Below are positions 34,503 through 42,218 of a stretch of DNA of 64,000 nucleotides, piece by piece. A program made the translations under genes and the position numbers. The stretch comes from Salinigranum rubrum (GTDB lineage: Archaea; Halobacteriota; Halobacteria; Halobacteriales; Haloferacaceae). The stretch covers positions 1,860,001 to 1,924,000 of the forward strand of contig NZ_CP026309.1 of the NCBI RefSeq assembly GCF_002906575.1, in the 5' to 3' direction. Below the pieces are notes generated by a model, which was given only the letters and a program-made list of their open reading frames with translations, ran no database searches and was not told the origin of the DNA. Numbering within the stretch: position 1 is the first letter of the stretch; each line of letters opens with the position of its first letter.

Positions 34503-34658
34503 TCACTCGCGGGCGATGCTGATGTTGCGGACGTCGCCGCCGCAGTCGGCACAGCAACCGAGGCGGTCCTCGCTCGTCGCCCGGGCGCCGCACGAGAGAC
34601 ACTCGTAGTAGCCGTGTTCGCTTCGGTGTGGGTCGATAGCGGCGTTGTGTACAACCAT
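34503..34658 (-). CDS. Rubrerythrin-like small zinc-ribbon protein
   Basis: 51 residues, translated here from ATG 34658. GYYECLSCGARATS provides C-x2-C and LGCCADCGGDVRN a second cysteine pair, forming a rubredoxin-like knuckle. Haloarchaea encode many such short proteins, annotated as rubrerythrin-like domain proteins; function is unknown. A CGTTAAACGCG box lies about 25 bases upstream, so the mRNA is probably leaderless. Codon use matches the host. Confidence 0.75.
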   Translation of the reverse strand: MVVHNAAIDPHRSEHGYYECLSCGARATSEDRLGCCADCGGDVRNISIARE

Positions 34659-34684
34659 GTGTCACCGTCGCACAACGCCGCGTT

Positions 34685-34821
34685 TAACGGTTCTCCTCAT
34701 ACATCATTTAACCATATAATCCCCTAGTCCACCTCAATATTCTCGGAACTGTGGATTAACAGTGGAGAAAATAGCGTTTATTGGAGCATTTAATTCTTTG
34801 ATTGTCCATTTCTCTCGTAGG
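34685..34821. other. AT-rich intergenic patch
   Basis: About 135 bases unusually rich in A and T for this chromosome, between two minus-strand genes. It contains several TATA-like stretches (CCATATAATCCCC, GAGAAAATAGCG, CATTTAATTC). No open frame of quality was seen. It may hold the end of the methyltransferase transcript, a small RNA or a remnant of an insertion. Confidence 0.4.
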
Positions 34822-35382
34822 TCAGGGGTCACGCCGGACGACGGAGACGAACGTCTCCCGGCGCTCCGCGGCGTGGACGGTGGCGAAGCCGGCGTCGGCG
34901 AACGCCGTGACCGCCTCGCCCAGGTCGTAGCGCTCGTCCACTGGTGGCCCGTCCGCCGCGTCGCCGCGCGCCGACCAGTCGACGGTGACGACGTGGCCGC
35001 CGGGGCGGACCACGCGGGCGAGTTCCGCCAGCGACTCGGGCGTCGCGAACTCGTGGTAGGTCATCGTCGAGAACGCGGCGTCGAGCGCGTCGTCGTCGAA
35101 GGGGAGGTCGCCGACCTCGGCGGTCACGGGTTCGACGTTCGGGGGGAGGCCCTTCTCTCGATACAGGTCGTGCATCTCGCTCTGGACGTCGACGGCGTAC
35201 AGCGTGTCGACGAACGGGGCCACCTCGTCGGTGTAGAAGCCGGTCCCGCTGCCGAGGTCGGCGACGACGTCACCGGGAGAGGGGTCGAGCAGGTCGAGGA
35301 GTTCCTCGCGCGACAGGAAGCGGTACCGGTCCGGCTTCTCCAGTTCGTCGGCGCGGTCGACGTCGAACGTGTGGAAGGCCAT
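34822..35382 (-). CDS. Class I SAM-dependent methyltransferase
   Basis: 186 residues. VVADLGSGTGFYTDEVAPF is the SAM-binding motif I; LYAVDVQSEM, GDLPFDDDALDAAFSTMTYHE and ELARVVRPGGHVVTVDW follow in the normal order. It resembles UbiE/arsenite-methyltransferase-like small methyltransferases; acceptor unknown. It sits apart from the glycan cluster and next to HEWD/CutA genes transcribed the other way, so a link with glycosylation is not supported. Confidence 0.85.
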   Translation of the reverse strand: MAFHTFDVDRADELEKPDRYRFLSREELLDLLDPSPGDVVADLGSGTGFYTDEVAPFVDTLYAVDVQSEMHDLYREKGLPPNVEPVTAEVGDLPFDDDALDAAFSTMTYHEFATPESLAELARVVRPGGHVVTVDWSARGDAADGPPVDERYDLGEAVTAFADAGFATVHAAERRETFVSVVRRDP

Positions 35383-35433
35383 GCGGAGAGGAGGGACGTG
35401 GAGAACCTAACCCCACCGGAACGGGCAGGGAAG

Positions 35434-35443
35434 GGTTAAATCC
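35434..35443 (+). promoter_or_regulatory. TATA box of the HEWD-cutA operon
   Basis: GGTTAAATCC, about 27 bases before ATG 35465. Confidence 0.6.
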
Positions 35444-35464
35444 CTCGCCGTCGCCACTGCACGT

Positions 35465-35650
35465 ATGACTAGCGGCGAACTTCGACGGCCGACCGAGCGG
35501 ACGTGCGAGCGATGCAGCCGAGAGGAGACGTGGGACGTGGACGTCGAGAGCTGGCGCATCGTCGTCGTCGACGGCGAGCGCCGGGTCGGGAACCCCTACT
35601 GCGTCCACGAATGGGACATCAACGGTCGGTTCGCCCCCTTCGACTCGTAA
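35465..35650 (+). CDS. HEWD family small protein
   Basis: 61 residues. ERTCERCSREETWDV provides a C-x2-C pair, and the C-terminus CVHEWDINGRFAPFDS carries the His-Glu-Trp-Asp sequence that names this haloarchaeal family, with a further cysteine before it. A zinc-binding role is likely; function unknown. The stop codon overlaps the cutA start (TAATG), so translation is coupled. Confidence 0.85.
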   Translation: MTSGELRRPTERTCERCSREETWDVDVESWRIVVVDGERRVGNPYCVHEWDINGRFAPFDS

Positions 35651-35982
35651 TGCCGACGCTGTACGTCACTGCACCACCTGAGGTGGCCGAGGACCTCGCC
35701 CGGACCCTCGTCGAGGAACGCCTCGCGGCCTGCGTCAACCGGGTCCCCTGCACCTCGACCTACCGCTGGGAGGGAGAGGTGGTCGAGGACAGCGAGGAGA
35801 TACTGCTCGTCAAGACGACCGAGGAACGGTGCGACGCCGCCGTGGCACGACTCGTCGAGGAGCACCCGTACGACGTGCCGTGCATCGAACGATTCGACGT
35901 CGAGTACGAGGACGAGTTCGGCGCGTGGGTCGCCGAGTCGACGGACGCCGACGACGGGCCGACGGACGCCGACGCCGACTGA
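35650..35982 (+). CDS. cutA: Divalent-cation tolerance protein CutA
   Basis: 110 residues, usual for the trimeric CutA fold. LYVTAPPEVAEDLARTLVEERLAACVN, STYRWEGEVVEDSEEILLVKT and EEHPYDVPCIERFDVE are the family landmarks. The C-terminal 20 residues are an acidic Asp-rich extension. Bacterial homologues affect copper tolerance; the role in archaea is not settled. Confidence 0.92.
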   Translation: MPTLYVTAPPEVAEDLARTLVEERLAACVNRVPCTSTYRWEGEVVEDSEEILLVKTTEERCDAAVARLVEEHPYDVPCIERFDVEYEDEFGAWVAESTDADDGPTDADAD

Positions 35983-35990
35983 CGAGACGA

Positions 35991-36659
35991 TCAGTCCCGC
36001 ACCGCGTCGAGCGCCGCGAGCGTTCCGTCCATGTACCCCTCCGCCAGGACGACGTCGGCCGCGGCCTTCGCGATGTCGTCGGCGTTGGCCACGGCGAACG
36101 ATCGGCCGGCGACGGCGAACGTGGAGGCGTCGTTCTCGCTGTCGCCGACGGCGACGAACTCGTCGGGGTCGTACCCGAGTTCTTCGGCGACGAGTTCCAG
36201 CCCCTCGCCCTTCTCGACGCCCGGCGTCTTCACGTGGTACGCGTAACCGGTGTCGACCACCTCCATGTCGAACTCGGCGGCGACTTCTCTGAGGAGCGTC
36301 TCGTTCGCGTCCATCGAGACGGCGAGTTCGGTCTCCCGCCAGCGGTTCACGAGGTCGGCGTCGCTCCAGCCGACGTTGCCGCCCCTCGATTCGAACGTCT
36401 CGATCACCCGCGTGGCGCGCTCGCGGTCGCCGGCGAACCGGACGGTGTCGGGGGTGCAGACGACGCCGCCGTTCTCCGCGACGACACGTTCGGGGAGGCC
36501 GGCGAAGTGACAGAGCGCGACCGGATACGGGAACGACTTGCCCGTGGCGACGACGACCGGCGCGTCCCACGCGGCGAGCGCGTCGAACAGTCGCGGGTCG
36601 AGACTACCGTCCGGCGTGGTCAGCGTACCGTCGATGTCGAGCGCGAGCGGAGGGGACAT
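35991..36659 (-). CDS. Phosphoglycolate phosphatase, archaeal HAD type
   Basis: 222 residues. LDIDGTLTTPDGS carries the nucleophile Asp of the DxD motif, VVATGKSFPY the motif II Thr/Ser region, VEKGEGLELVAEELG the motif III lysine and VAVGDSENDAST motif IV. The cap type matches the archaeal phosphoglycolate phosphatase group (TA0175-like). It removes phosphate from 2-phosphoglycolate or related phosphates. A CTCTTTGTTC box lies about 25 bases upstream of ATG 36659. Confidence 0.85.
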   Translation of the reverse strand: MSPPLALDIDGTLTTPDGSLDPRLFDALAAWDAPVVVATGKSFPYPVALCHFAGLPERVVAENGGVVCTPDTVRFAGDRERATRVIETFESRGGNVGWSDADLVNRWRETELAVSMDANETLLREVAAEFDMEVVDTGYAYHVKTPGVEKGEGLELVAEELGYDPDEFVAVGDSENDASTFAVAGRSFAVANADDIAKAAADVVLAEGYMDGTLAALDAVRD

Positions 36660-36787
36660 GGAGGGAGTCGAAGGAGGGCGAACAAAGAGCCGTCGTTTCC
36701 GCGGTTCCGCTCGGCGGGCGTTATCCGACCACTCAGGCGGTGACCGGTTTCAGGCATCGTGCGTGGCGAACACGTGTGTATTAGCGT

Positions 36788-37456
36788 TCATTCGTCTGTA
36801 CTCTCATCGCCTTCCATCATGGACGAGACGATGAGTCGCTTGATTCCCCGTCGAAGGAGACCGCTGGCTGCAGGCTGAGAGATACCCAAATCGGCGGCGA
36901 CTTCGCTGAGCGTTGCGTTCCGTGGTTCCTCGAAGTATCCCGTCTCGAACGCGACGAGGAGCGCTTCTCGTTGACTGTCCGTCAACCCGGCGTCCGTACT
37001 ACCCAGGCTAGCGTATTCGTTCACGCGCAGTAACTCGATATCGATGCCGTTCTGTTCTGCATAGTCCCAGAGATGGGCCAGATCCGTTCGCTCGGGCATC
37101 CAGACCGTGATGATCCAAGCGCTTCCTTCGTTCTCCATGTCGAGTATGACACCGTTCGCGGTCGAAATGACGGGAGAGAGGATTTTCGCTTGGTCCGTGT
37201 ACTCAAAGCTGTAGATCGCCTTCTCGTCTCTGGTTTCGATGACTCGCTCGAATTCGCCAACGGTGTTGTCCTTCCGTAACCCGTCTTCGAACCGGGAGAA
37301 ATCGGACGACTCGATGTGATAGAAGAACTTCCCCGACGTCGGGTCGGTTCCCGCTTCCGACACCGATTTGACTCTCGAACCCCGGTCGTGAGCGACCGTC
37401 TTTGTGAGCACGATGTCGGGATGTTTGACTCGGACGACCGCTTTGATGTCGGCCAT
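36788..37456 (-). CDS. Bat-type HTH-10 transcriptional regulator
   Basis: 222 residues. The C-terminal HTH-10 domain (LTDSQREALLVAFETGYFEEP then ATLSEVAADLGISQPAASGLLRRGIKR) is that of bacterio-opsin-activator-like haloarchaeal regulators. The N-terminal 150 residues form the usual sensor region of unknown ligand. The gene and its surroundings (about 36.75-37.85 kb) are visibly less GC-rich than neighbours, suggesting more recent acquisition. An inverted repeat abuts the start codon and may be an autoregulatory operator. Confidence 0.85.
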   Translation of the reverse strand: MADIKAVVRVKHPDIVLTKTVAHDRGSRVKSVSEAGTDPTSGKFFYHIESSDFSRFEDGLRKDNTVGEFERVIETRDEKAIYSFEYTDQAKILSPVISTANGVILDMENEGSAWIITVWMPERTDLAHLWDYAEQNGIDIELLRVNEYASLGSTDAGLTDSQREALLVAFETGYFEEPRNATLSEVAADLGISQPAASGLLRRGIKRLIVSSMMEGDESTDE

Positions 37457-37470
37457 TACTCTGTAGAGTA
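37457..37470. promoter_or_regulatory. Inverted repeat at the HTH-10 gene start
   Basis: TACTCT and AGAGTA form a perfect 6-bp inverted repeat separated by two bases, directly upstream of ATG 37456. It is placed where a repressor would block a near-leaderless transcript. Confidence 0.45.
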
Positions 37471-37598
37471 GTAGTTTTCAGTGTTCAAACTTTGCAATCA
37501 ACTGCCGTTCGAGATACGTGGTGCTGGACCGGGGCGGTCCGATCAGATATCGATACGGTCTCCCGACGGGTAGACCGTTTCAACGCGTTGGTTCGCGG

Positions 37599-37805
37599 CT
37601 ATCTCGTCGTCTCGATGCCGTGGTTGAACAGCGTCTTCCAGACGCGCTCCAACCGACCGGCTACGAGCGACGTCGTGGCCCCGGCGGGAAGGTAGAACTT
37701 CGATTCGGTGGCTCTGACTCGGTCGTCGGCACGGATTCGCTGTGGCATACGGTCGAACAGAAGACCCGTGACCGCATTGGTTTGTAGCTTAACGGTATAA
37801 TCCAT
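37599..37805 (-). CDS. Doubtful small hypothetical protein
   Basis: 68 residues (MDYTVKLQTNAVTGLLFDRM ... NHGIETTR), not recognised. It is not acidic, unlike most haloarchaeal proteins. Its ATG lies within the spacer of a palindromic TATA element, too close to serve as its promoter. It may be a remnant or a non-coding frame; kept because the region is otherwise empty. Confidence 0.25.
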   Translation of the reverse strand: MDYTVKLQTNAVTGLLFDRMPQRIRADDRVRATESKFYLPAGATTSLVAGRLERVWKTLFNHGIETTR

Positions 37806-37814
37806 TTATACCGT
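37792..37814. promoter_or_regulatory. Symmetrical TATA-containing inverted repeat
   Basis: ACGGTATAA and TTATACCGT are perfect 9-bp arms around TCCAT. Each arm contains a TATA-like core facing opposite ways, so it could be a bidirectional promoter or an operator overlapping a TATA box. Confidence 0.45.
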
Positions 37815-37882
37815 ACTCTCTCAGCCACAGCGGTTTCGACAGAGGCGTTTGTCGCTGTCTCCGTGCCTCGGTGCTTCGGCGG

Positions 37883-39073
37883 CTAGTCGTCGATGTCGAC
37901 CAGCCGCCGGAACACGCGGGTCGGAAACTGCGGTTCGAGTCGGCTCGGCGGCCGGCCTAGCCCCCGGTCGTCGTCGTCGTCGGTTTCGATGCGCTTGACC
38001 ACGCCCGCCTCGGCGAGTTCGTAGAGCACGCGCTTGATGGTGGTCGCCGAGAGGTCGATGTGCGGGTCGGCGGTGAGCGCGTCGGTGGCGGCGGTCACCG
38101 ACGAGACGGCGCTCGCGTCGAGTTCGAGGAGTCGCCGGAGGATGCGCCGGCGGTTCTCCGGGAGCGCGAGGACCCGCCCGAGCGACACGGAGGGCCACGG
38201 GACCGCGTCCATCCCGACCTCGATGTCGTCGGTCGTGATCCGGTCATCGCCGCGTTCGAGCGCGTGGTCGGCGGCGCCGAAGACAACCGCGAGCGCGTCG
38301 TGAGCGTCGCCGTCGGCCCACGATGCCACCTCGCGGATGTCTGTGTGGGAGACCGCGTTGCGCGCGAGGCCGAGCGACGCCCGCTGGGTGAGGATGTCGA
38401 CCAGCGCGTGGCGCTCGTAGTGCGGGACCTCGATGGTCTCGTCGACCCGCGCCGCGACCGACTCGTCGCTCCCGGGCACGTCGGCGTCCGGCGGATCGCG
38501 GCCGACGACGAGGTACGCCATCGAGGGCATGTCGAGCAGCGAGTCGATCTGTGGTGTGGTGAGGGCGTTCGACTCGTTGACGTGGTCGACGGCGACGACC
38601 GCCTGGGTCGTACCGCTCAGTTCCTCGCCGAGACGGTCCCGAAGGTCGTCGGTCCCGACGCCGCCTTCGGGAACGGATTCGTCGACGACGCTGTCGAGGA
38701 TGTCGTGATACAGCGCGAACTCGCTGGAGGCGTCCCGCGCGTCCACGTAGACGAACAGCGTCGCCGGCGGCGCGACCGCACGCGTCGTCGTGAGGATGGT
38801 CGACTGCCGCCGGGCGTTTCGCTCGGAGAGGTGGCCGAACAGCGCGCTGACGACGGCGGATTTTCCGGTTCCTTTCGGCCCCCAGACGTACGCGTCGTCC
38901 GGGAGGTCACCGCCGAACGTCGGGTCGAGCACGTCGAGCAGGCGTTCGAGGACGGGCCCTCGTCCGTTTGGCTCGGTCAGATGTGTCACGGGGCTCAGCA
39001 CGTCGAAGTCGCGGACGAGTGCGCGTTCGCTCTCGCCGCGCCGACGTCGTTCGATTCGTTCGTCGAGGTCCAT
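37883..39073 (-). CDS. Orc1/Cdc6-like AAA+ ATPase with altered Walker B
   Basis: 396 residues. YVWGPKGTGKSAVVSALF carries Walker A (residues 65-72). The Walker B strand reads QAVVAVDHVNES, so Asp163 is followed by His164 instead of the usual Glu. A C-terminal winged helix (RRILRRLLELDASAVSSVT ... VVKRIETDDDDDRGLGRP) follows. Architecture matches archaeal Orc1/Cdc6 initiators, but it is somewhat short and its Walker B change questions ATP hydrolysis. No origin repeats were recognised on either side, so it may be an auxiliary paralogue. ATG 39073 is chosen as the start of the acidic MDLDERIERR region. Confidence 0.75.
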   Translation of the reverse strand: MDLDERIERRRRGESERALVRDFDVLSPVTHLTEPNGRGPVLERLLDVLDPTFGGDLPDDAYVWGPKGTGKSAVVSALFGHLSERNARRQSTILTTTRAVAPPATLFVYVDARDASSEFALYHDILDSVVDESVPEGGVGTDDLRDRLGEELSGTTQAVVAVDHVNESNALTTPQIDSLLDMPSMAYLVVGRDPPDADVPGSDESVAARVDETIEVPHYERHALVDILTQRASLGLARNAVSHTDIREVASWADGDAHDALAVVFGAADHALERGDDRITTDDIEVGMDAVPWPSVSLGRVLALPENRRRILRRLLELDASAVSSVTAATDALTADPHIDLSATTIKRVLYELAEAGVVKRIETDDDDDRGLGRPPSRLEPQFPTRVFRRLVDIDD

Positions 39074-39203
39074 GCTGGGTCTGGCGTGAGGAGTCACGTG
39101 ACGGTTCTCTGTCTCGTGTCGGTGGTGTGGGCGACACGTGTTGCTCGGGACGTCACGTCGAGTGGACGACCGGAGAACGGTGCCACGAGGGAGGTGGTCC
39201 CGA

Positions 39204-40295
39204 CTACGGGAGCGGGATCCAGACGCTCGTGCTGAAGACGCCGACGATGGCGAGCACCGCGATGAAGAACGTGTTCACCACGATGGCCGATGCCGGCGGG
39301 TCCCAGTGCGTGTCGGCGTGCGCGTAGAAGACACGCTGGACGACCTCACCGGTGAGCGCACCGCTGACGCCGAAGACGCCCGCGACGACCATCGCCACGG
39401 TGGTGACCTCCGCGCTCCCACCGGTGACGGCCAGTGCGGCCGTCGACGCGGGGAGGGTCATGTGGTGGGTCACCGGGATGCGCTCGACGCCGAGGTTGAG
39501 GAACGTCAGCGACGCGGCGCTGATACCGAACGCCAGGAAGGCGCTTCCGGTCGTCAGCGCGGTGACGCCGCCGATGAGCCCCGCCACGAGACCGATCATC
39601 GCAACGTTGCCCCACTCGTACTGGTGGGGGAGCCACGGCTCGGTCGCGAGGCGCTGCTTGGTCTCGCCGCCGTCGGTCATCGCCCCGGCGTCGCTCTGTG
39701 CGGGGCGCATCTCCTCGCGCTCGAACGGCGTCATGTCGAGGATGCCGCCGCCACGGATGTCGCCGATGACGTCGTAGCCGAACACGAGTCGGTGCGCCAG
39801 TGCCGAGAGCACGACCGCGATGGCGATGGGGTCCCACGGCGCACCCAGGTTCGCGGAGATGGCCGTGATGATGAAGCCGAGGATGCCGAAGAGACCCCCG
39901 ACGACGAGGACGTCAGGCTGCGTTCCCAACGCCGCCGGAATGTTCTTCGCCTCGTGGTAATCGAAGCCGAAGTCCATGTACCCCTTCTTCGCGGCGTAGG
40001 CCGCGGCGGCCGCACCGCCCGCGAAGGAGACGTGCGGACCGAAGACGGTTCCGAACGCGATGGAGCCGGTGATGCCGGGAGCGCCGAGAGCGGCCGCCTC
40101 GACCGCCTCGGCGACGCCGACGGAGTTGACCGCGAGGTTCGCCGCCTCGCCTGCGATGACCATGAAGCCGGTGAAACAGAACGCCGGCAGCGCCCCGAGC
40201 GCGGCGCCGAACGCCCCGCCCGCGAACGCCGCGAGCAGTAGCCCGGGGTTCGCGATGGCGTCGATGATCGCCGACACTTGCAGGAGGACGCTCAT
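39204..40295 (-). CDS. Polytopic membrane protein of the glpK operon (candidate glycerol uptake factor)
   Basis: 363 residues with about nine or ten membrane segments and many Gly/Ala-rich helices (LLLAAFAGGAFGAALGALPA, VALTTGSAFLAFGISAASL-like stretches). A soluble loop near residues 205-225 (EREEMRPAQSDAGAMTDGGE) is hydrophilic. It starts three bases after the glpK stop, so it is co-transcribed. In Haloferax a membrane protein in the same place after glpK has been proposed as a glycerol facilitator. It is not related to the aquaporin GlpF by visible NPA motifs. Confidence 0.75.
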   Translation of the reverse strand: MSVLLQVSAIIDAIANPGLLLAAFAGGAFGAALGALPAFCFTGFMVIAGEAANLAVNSVGVAEAVEAAALGAPGITGSIAFGTVFGPHVSFAGGAAAAAYAAKKGYMDFGFDYHEAKNIPAALGTQPDVLVVGGLFGILGFIITAISANLGAPWDPIAIAVVLSALAHRLVFGYDVIGDIRGGGILDMTPFEREEMRPAQSDAGAMTDGGETKQRLATEPWLPHQYEWGNVAMIGLVAGLIGGVTALTTGSAFLAFGISAASLTFLNLGVERIPVTHHMTLPASTAALAVTGGSAEVTTVAMVVAGVFGVSGALTGEVVQRVFYAHADTHWDPPASAIVVNTFFIAVLAIVGVFSTSVWIPLP

Positions 40296-40298
40296 CGG

Positions 40299-41837
40299 TC
40301 AGTCACCACCGTCGCGAGCCCAGTCTTCGGCGCGGGCGACCGCCTCCTTCCAGCGACCGTAGTTGGATTCGTAGTCCGCGTCGGGGTCGACCTCGAACTC
40401 GCGGTCGACCTGCCAGTTGTCGCGGAGTTCGTCGAGCGTCTCCCAGTAACCGACGGCGAGGCCCGCCGCGTAGGCCGAACCGAGCGCGGTGGTCTCGTCG
40501 ACGACCGGGCGGACGATGTCGGTGTCTATGATGTCTGCCTGCAGTTGGCAGAGGAAGTTGTTCTTCACGGCCCCGCCGTCGACACGGAGCGCGCCCATGT
40601 CGATGCCGGAGTCGGCCTCCATCGCCTCGGCGACGTCACGCGTCTGGTACGCGATGGATTCGAGCGTCGCGCGGACGACGTGTTCGCGCCGCGTGCCGCG
40701 CGTCATGCCGACGATGGTGCCGCGGGCGCGGCCGTCCCAGTGGGGGGCGCCCAGCCCGGTAAAGGCCGGGACGACGTAGACGTCGTCGGTGGAGTCGACC
40801 GACCGAGCCAGTTCCTCGGTCTCCGCGGCGTTCTCGATGAGCGTCATGTCTTCGAGCCACTCGATCGCCGCGCCGGTGATGAAGATGGCCCCTTCGAGGG
40901 CGTACTGGACCGGTTCGCCCGAGCGCTGGAAGCCGATGGTGGTCAGGAGACCGTGCTCGGAGGCGACGGCCTCTTCGCCGGTGTTCATCAGCATGAACGA
41001 GCCGGTGCCGTAGGTGTTCTTCGCGTCGCCCTCGTCGAAACAGGTCTGCCCGAACAGCGCGGCCTGCTGGTCGCCGAGCGCGCCGGCGACGGGGATGTCG
41101 GCGTCGAGGAAGCCGACGTCGGAGGTGGTCCCGTAGAACTCGTCGTCCGAGGAGGGTCGGACCTCCGGCAGCATCGCGGCCGGAACGTTGAACTCCTCTA
41201 AGAGTTCGTCGTCCCACTCGTTGTCGTGGATGTTGTACAGCATCGTCCGCGACGCGTTGGTGACGTCCGTGATGTGGTTGCCCGTGAGCTTGTAGATGAG
41301 CCACGAGTCGATGGTGCCCATCATCAGTTCGCCGCTCTCGGCGCGGTCACGGACGTCCTCGGGCCGCGACCGGGAGAGCTTGATGGGGTCCGCGTTGTCG
41401 AGTATCCACTCGGCCTTCGTCGCGGAGAAGTACGCGTCACACTCCAGCCCGGTCTTCTCGCGGATCCACTCGACCTTGTCCTCGGCCTGAATCTCCTCGA
41501 CTCGATCGGTCGTGCGACGGTCCTGCCAGACGAGCGCGTTGTGGATGGGCTTGCCGGTCTCGGCGTCCCACACGACGGTCGTCTCGCGCTGGTTCGTGAT
41601 GCCGATGGCCTCCAACTGGTCGGAACTCAGTCCGGCCTCGTCGAGCGCCGTGTTGATGACGTGCTTCGTGTTCCGCCAGATTTCGTTCGCGTCGTGTTCT
41701 ACCCACCCCGGCTCCGGGTAGATCTGTTCGTGCTTCTCGTAGGCGTTCGCGACCACTTCGCCCGCGTGGTCGAACACCATGAAGCGCGTTCCTGTCGTCC
41801 CCTGGTCGATCGCACCGACGAATGTGTCCTGACTCAT
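40299..41837 (-). CDS. glpK: Glycerol kinase
   Basis: 512 residues. VGAIDQGTTGTRFMVFD is the phosphate-binding loop, QRETTVVWDAETGKP and NALVWQDRRT follow, and the C-terminal VDGGAVKNNFLCQLQADI is the adenosine motif. It phosphorylates glycerol to glycerol-3-phosphate in the cytoplasm. A GGAG Shine-Dalgarno lies about ten bases before ATG 41837, and a GATAAAGAAC box lies about 45 bases upstream, so this transcript has a short leader. It is divergent from glpABC. Confidence 0.96.
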   Translation of the reverse strand: MSQDTFVGAIDQGTTGTRFMVFDHAGEVVANAYEKHEQIYPEPGWVEHDANEIWRNTKHVINTALDEAGLSSDQLEAIGITNQRETTVVWDAETGKPIHNALVWQDRRTTDRVEEIQAEDKVEWIREKTGLECDAYFSATKAEWILDNADPIKLSRSRPEDVRDRAESGELMMGTIDSWLIYKLTGNHITDVTNASRTMLYNIHDNEWDDELLEEFNVPAAMLPEVRPSSDDEFYGTTSDVGFLDADIPVAGALGDQQAALFGQTCFDEGDAKNTYGTGSFMLMNTGEEAVASEHGLLTTIGFQRSGEPVQYALEGAIFITGAAIEWLEDMTLIENAAETEELARSVDSTDDVYVVPAFTGLGAPHWDGRARGTIVGMTRGTRREHVVRATLESIAYQTRDVAEAMEADSGIDMGALRVDGGAVKNNFLCQLQADIIDTDIVRPVVDETTALGSAYAAGLAVGYWETLDELRDNWQVDREFEVDPDADYESNYGRWKEAVARAEDWARDGGD

Positions 41838-42218
41838 GTGTGTAGCTCCTTTGTGGGCCAGCCGCTGCCGGACGTCCGTTCTTTATCGTCGGTCCGGCGG
41901 TACCAGTAAACAGTGTGAAAGAGCGTGATAAACTTTGCTAATCCGTTGAGAGGTAGACACGTCTCCGATGGTTCTTCATGGTCTTTGCACACGCACACGC
42001 GTACAGTCCCACGACTGGTGCGTCTCCCCGACAATCACCCGCACGAGTGCGTTTCACGGCGATTTTACGGGGTGAAAAGTCCGGACACCGCTCACGCGCG
42101 GTCCCGACGCAGACACCGTCAGTGAGGGCGAACGCGATACGGTACCGAGTGACGTATCTAACGAGTCCCGAGGAGGGGTAAAGTAAAGTGGATACGGTCC
42201 TCAGCGTTACAAAGATTA
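41838..42218. promoter_or_regulatory. Divergent glpK / glpABC control region
   Basis: 381 bases without a gene. On the minus side, GATAAAGAAC at about 41878-41887 and GTTTATCACG at about 41920-41930 are candidate TATA boxes for glpK. On the plus side, GGGTAAAGTAAAGTGG at about 42176-42191 sits about 30 bases before glpA ATG 42219. An imperfect inverted repeat GATTTTACGGGGTGAAAAGTC at about 42061-42081 is a candidate regulator site for glycerol control. Confidence 0.5.

Larger units (their letters stand above)
37471..37882. other. Low-GC spacer between the HTH-10 and Orc1-like genes
   Basis: About 410 bases with only one doubtful small open frame (37599-37805, minus). It contains a perfect 9-bp inverted repeat at 37792-37814. 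No ORB-like origin repeats were found here. Confidence 0.4.

Noticed and set aside
37471-39203. Replication origin beside the Orc1/Cdc6-like gene
   Set aside because: No ORB-type repeats or AT-rich unwinding element with repeats was seen on either side; the only palindromes are TATA-like or abut another gene.
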